From Acidimicrobiales bacterium (GTDB taxonomy: Bacteria > Actinomycetota > Acidimicrobiia > Acidimicrobiales > SZUA-35): a DNA stretch of 64,000 bases. Numbering within the stretch: position 1 is the stretch's first letter; every line of letters begins with the position of its first letter. This document shows positions 62,005-64,000 of the stretch, one piece after another. Under the pieces are notes generated by a model. It saw nothing but the letters and a program-made list of their open reading frames with translations, made no database searches and was not told where the DNA came from. Where the stretch lies: positions 62,001-126,000 of the forward strand of contig JAHDCC010000009.1 in NCBI GenBank assembly GCA_020630065.1, in the 5' to 3' direction. Position numbers and translations under genes: made by a program.

Positions 62005-62931
62005 ATGCGAATAACCCTCATAATCAATCCGGTAGCTTCGTCGGTCACCCGACGAGCGAGAGTCGTCATCCAAAAAGCTCTCGCCGCTGACCATCACCTG
62101 ACTGTTATTGAAACCGCACGTAAAGGCCACGCTAGCCGCCTCGCCCGCGGCTCTGCGAAGAGCGGGGCTGAAGTGGTCGTTAGCCTCGGAGGCGATGGGA
62201 CAGTCAACGAAGTCGCCAACGGCCTCCTCGACCAGGACTGTGCCCTTGTCCCACTCCCCGGCGGGTCAACCAATGTCTTCGCTCGAGCCATCGGGTACCC
62301 TAATGATGCTATTGAGGCAACTGGCGTACTGCTCGAAGCGTTGGCTCATCAAAATATTCGCCGCTGCGGAGTCGGTCTTGCCAATGATCGGGCGTTCTTA
62401 TTCCACGTCGGCGCTGGATTTGATGCCGCCGTCGTGCAGAAAGTCGAGGAACGTGGTCCCCTCAAACGCTACATTGGTCACCCGCTCTTTGTCGCCAGCA
62501 CCGTAGCGACTTGGCTGAAAGGGGTAGATCGTAAAAACCCTTGGTTTTCGATCGAATCCGACGACGGACAGAAAGTTGATAACGCACAGCTGGCGGTTGC
62601 CCTTAACTGCAATCCTTACACGTTTCTAGGAAACCGTCCGCTTGATTTAGCACCAGAATCAACGCTGGACAATCCACTCTCCATTATTGGGCTGTCGTCG
62701 TTGGCGTTACATCGACTTCTTCCAGCTGCGGCCAAGGCAATCCGATCTGACGAAGGAATTGGAGACGGGCGGTCCACCAGTCATTGGAAGAATGTGACTG
62801 GGGCTACGATCACGGGTCACCGTCCATTTCCGTACCAACTCGACGGCGAGTTTCTTGACCCGGTAGACGAATTACGGCTCGATCATCGTCCCGATGGCAT
62901 ACAACTTGTACTCCCCGTCTCTACCGAGTAA
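62005..62931 (+). CDS. Diacylglycerol kinase-like lipid kinase
   Basis: 308 residues. IINPVASSVTRRARVV, LGGDGTVNEVANGL (nucleotide-binding GGDGT) and PLPGGSTNVFARAIGYP are typical of the DagK/YegS family, which phosphorylates diacylglycerol or similar lipids. The C-terminal beta sandwich with FHVGAGFDAAVVQKVE and YQLDGEFL is present. Lipid substrate is inferred from the family only. An independent role from the CgeB-like gene is likely, although they may be cotranscribed. Confidence 0.9.
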   Translation: MRITLIINPVASSVTRRARVVIQKALAADHHLTVIETARKGHASRLARGSAKSGAEVVVSLGGDGTVNEVANGLLDQDCALVPLPGGSTNVFARAIGYPNDAIEATGVLLEALAHQNIRRCGVGLANDRAFLFHVGAGFDAAVVQKVEERGPLKRYIGHPLFVASTVATWLKGVDRKNPWFSIESDDGQKVDNAQLAVALNCNPYTFLGNRPLDLAPESTLDNPLSIIGLSSLALHRLLPAAAKAIRSDEGIGDGRSTSHWKNVTGATITGHRPFPYQLDGEFLDPVDELRLDHRPDGIQLVLPVSTE

Positions 62932-62943
62932 ACCAGACGACGG

Positions 62944-63651
62944 TCAGAGTACAGCCGAACCTACCGCCGAGCCGATCACCCACGTCACGCCACAGGTAAC
63001 GGCAGCAAGAAGAACCTGACGCAGCGTCGTGCGAATCTTTGAACGTTCGGTGAAGTAGGCGATTGTTAAACCAACACCAGCGGCGACCGACAGCCCAACG
63101 AGTAACGACAGCAGGATTGCCGCTGTACTTTCGATGAAAAGCCAGGGAAGCAGCGGAAGGATCGCACCAACCCCAAACGCAACAAAAGAGCTTGCAGCCG
63201 CCTCTACAGGGTTCCCAACCGAGTCCGGGTCGACCCCTAGCTCTTCTCGAGCGTGGACTTCAAGAGCAACCTGAGGGTCAACCATTATCGACTGTGCAAG
63301 TTCTTTTGCCGTGTCGGCTGGGACGCCTCGACTGCGGTAAATACTTGCGAGTTCATTCACCTCAGCCTCGGGAGACTCTCGAATAGATATCCGTTCGATC
63401 GCCAACTCACGCTCTACTAGTTCGGCCTGAGCTTTAACCGAAACATATTCGCCTGCGGCCATTGAAAACGCGCCTGCGAGTAGTCCCGCTGCTCCTGCGA
63501 CCAACACGGTTTGCGACTCTGGAGAAGCCGCAGCAACCCCAAGGATGAGACCGACGTTTGACACCAGCCCATCGCTTATCCCAAAAACGGCCGCTCGAGC
63601 TGCCCCACCTTGAACGTTTCTATGTCGGTGGACTAGCTGAACTTCAACCAT
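62944..63651 (-). CDS. VIT1/CCC1 family iron/manganese transporter
   Basis: 235 residues from ATG 63651; a TTG start at 63690 adds 13 residues and neither has a clear ribosome-binding site. RAAVFGISDGLVSNVGLILGVA, AGLLAGAFSMAAGEYVSVKAQAELVERE and the helical insert with conserved Glu residues fit the VIT1/CCC1 family of Fe2+/Mn2+ exporters or storage transporters. Five membrane segments are evident. It is on the minus strand, converging with the lipid kinase. Confidence 0.9.
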   Translation of the reverse strand: MVEVQLVHRHRNVQGGAARAAVFGISDGLVSNVGLILGVAAASPESQTVLVAGAAGLLAGAFSMAAGEYVSVKAQAELVERELAIERISIRESPEAEVNELASIYRSRGVPADTAKELAQSIMVDPQVALEVHAREELGVDPDSVGNPVEAAASSFVAFGVGAILPLLPWLFIESTAAILLSLLVGLSVAAGVGLTIAYFTERSKIRTTLRQVLLAAVTCGVTWVIGSAVGSAVL

Positions 63652-63727
63652 ACTGTTCAAGGTACTTAGTTTTTGGGGTGTGGGCACCAACCAGCATTGA
63701 TTCGCCCCACAGAAACTTGTATTCGAC

Positions 63728-64000
63728 CTAAAAGATACTGATTCCGGTCTCGGTTGTGAGCAGCTCCAAAGCTTTTAGCCCTAGAAGCGAGTTTCCGTTG
63801 CTGTCCAAGCCTGGAGCCCAGACGCACAAGGAGAACTCTCCCGGCATCGACGCCACAATTCCGCCACCTACCCCGCTCTTACACGGAAGACCGACACGAT
63901 AGGCAAACTCTCCGGCTGCGTCATAGGTGCCGCATGTCAGCATCAGAGCGTTTACTTTCTTGGTTTGAGACGCACTAAGCACCCTGTTGCCTTCGGTGTC
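63728..64000 (-). CDS. glsA: Glutaminase, C-terminal part (cut by the right edge)
   Basis: The minus-strand frame is open from the right edge to its stop at 63728, giving 90 codons. The fragment has [39 protein letters not shown] and [15 protein letters not shown], then [14 protein letters not shown], a precise match to the C-terminus of the glutaminase A family (beta-lactamase-like fold). It converts glutamine to glutamate and ammonia, the same product as the urease encoded earlier in the window. The first about 220 residues lie outside the window. Confidence 0.9.
   Translation of the reverse strand, partial: DTEGNRVLSASQTKKVNALMLTCGTYDAAGEFAYRVGLPCKSGVGGGIVASMPGEFSLCVWAPGLDSNGNSLLGLKALELLTTETGISIF

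Noticed and set aside
1-64000. CRISPR arrays, insertion sequences, integrase or phage genes
   Set aside because: No repeat-spacer pattern, transposase or integrase-like frame is visible on either strand; repeats found are short and tied to promoters or coding tails.

Overview
The window is a continuous stretch of an actinobacterial chromosome, about half G+C. The lineage is inferred from gene content: a WhiB-family iron-sulfur regulator, a DUF3097 protein, a conservon (histidine kinase, roadblock, DUF742 and GTPase genes), a mycoredoxin-like protein, DUF2510 proteins, the order ureABCFGD, and a ferrochelatase with the actinobacterial-type Cys-containing tail. The moderate G+C and the mixture of families fit an Acidimicrobiia-like organism better than Streptomyces or Mycobacterium, but no rRNA is present to settle this. 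I found no tRNA, rRNA, CRISPR array, insertion sequence or prophage. Gene density is high, with many ATGA start/stop overlaps.

Layout. 1-2664 (minus): tldE (cut by the left edge) and tldD. 2793-9864: dxs, an FHA protein, a DUF2237 protein, an Nfu-type Fe-S carrier, a two-domain membrane glycosyltransferase and DUF3097. 9883-16249: a GGDEF-EAL protein, a tail-anchored HEPN protein, an alpha/beta hydrolase, a degenerate site-2-protease-like protein with a CBS-like tail, an AI-2E-type transporter and a mycoredoxin. 16437-21103: a small ribbon-helix-helix-like protein with a palindromic operator candidate, two hairpins including a strong terminator, then the conservon. 21213-25692: topoisomerase IV parC-parE. 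25899-35344: a complete urea cassette, urtABCDE then ureABCFGD, all on the plus strand. 35481-39955: a 58-residue ORF, a DUF2510 membrane protein, WhiB, ferrochelatase and an ABC1/UbiB kinase-like protein. 40060-48746 (minus): a sugar ABC transporter with its own two-component system. 48844-57756: a TPM-like RGG-rich protein, three PD-(D/E)XK nuclease proteins including an AddAB-like pair, and a small DUF2510 protein. 57916-64000: an actin-fold protein, an M20 peptidase, a CgeB-like glycosyltransferase, a diacylglycerol-kinase-like protein, a VIT1/CCC1 transporter and the C-terminal end of a glutaminase.

The most striking locus is 40060-48746. The sensor kinase at 45924-48320 is one uninterrupted 798-residue reading frame. 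It starts with a full, apparently catalytically competent sugar-importer ABC ATPase domain, followed by two GAF-like domains and an intact HisKA-HATPase module. It overlaps an OmpR-type response regulator by four bases. Just downstream lie the matching substrate-binding protein, a separate single-domain ATPase that closely resembles the fused one, a permease and an exported FG-GAP repeat protein. The simplest reading is a transporter whose ATPase subunit has been duplicated and wired to a histidine kinase, so that importer occupancy or turnover could be reported directly to transcription. This is inference from architecture.

Other points of interest: a conservon kinase that lacks the usual phosphoacceptor His and carries a duplicated C-terminal linear motif; a ribbon-helix-helix-like gene whose operator shares an 8-mer with a palindrome just upstream of the conservon; a site-2-protease homologue with HExxH changed to RExxQ; a membrane-anchored HEPN protein; an AddB-like protein without a Walker A motif; and several palindromes or direct repeats in promoter regions (dxs, nfu, urtA, whiB).
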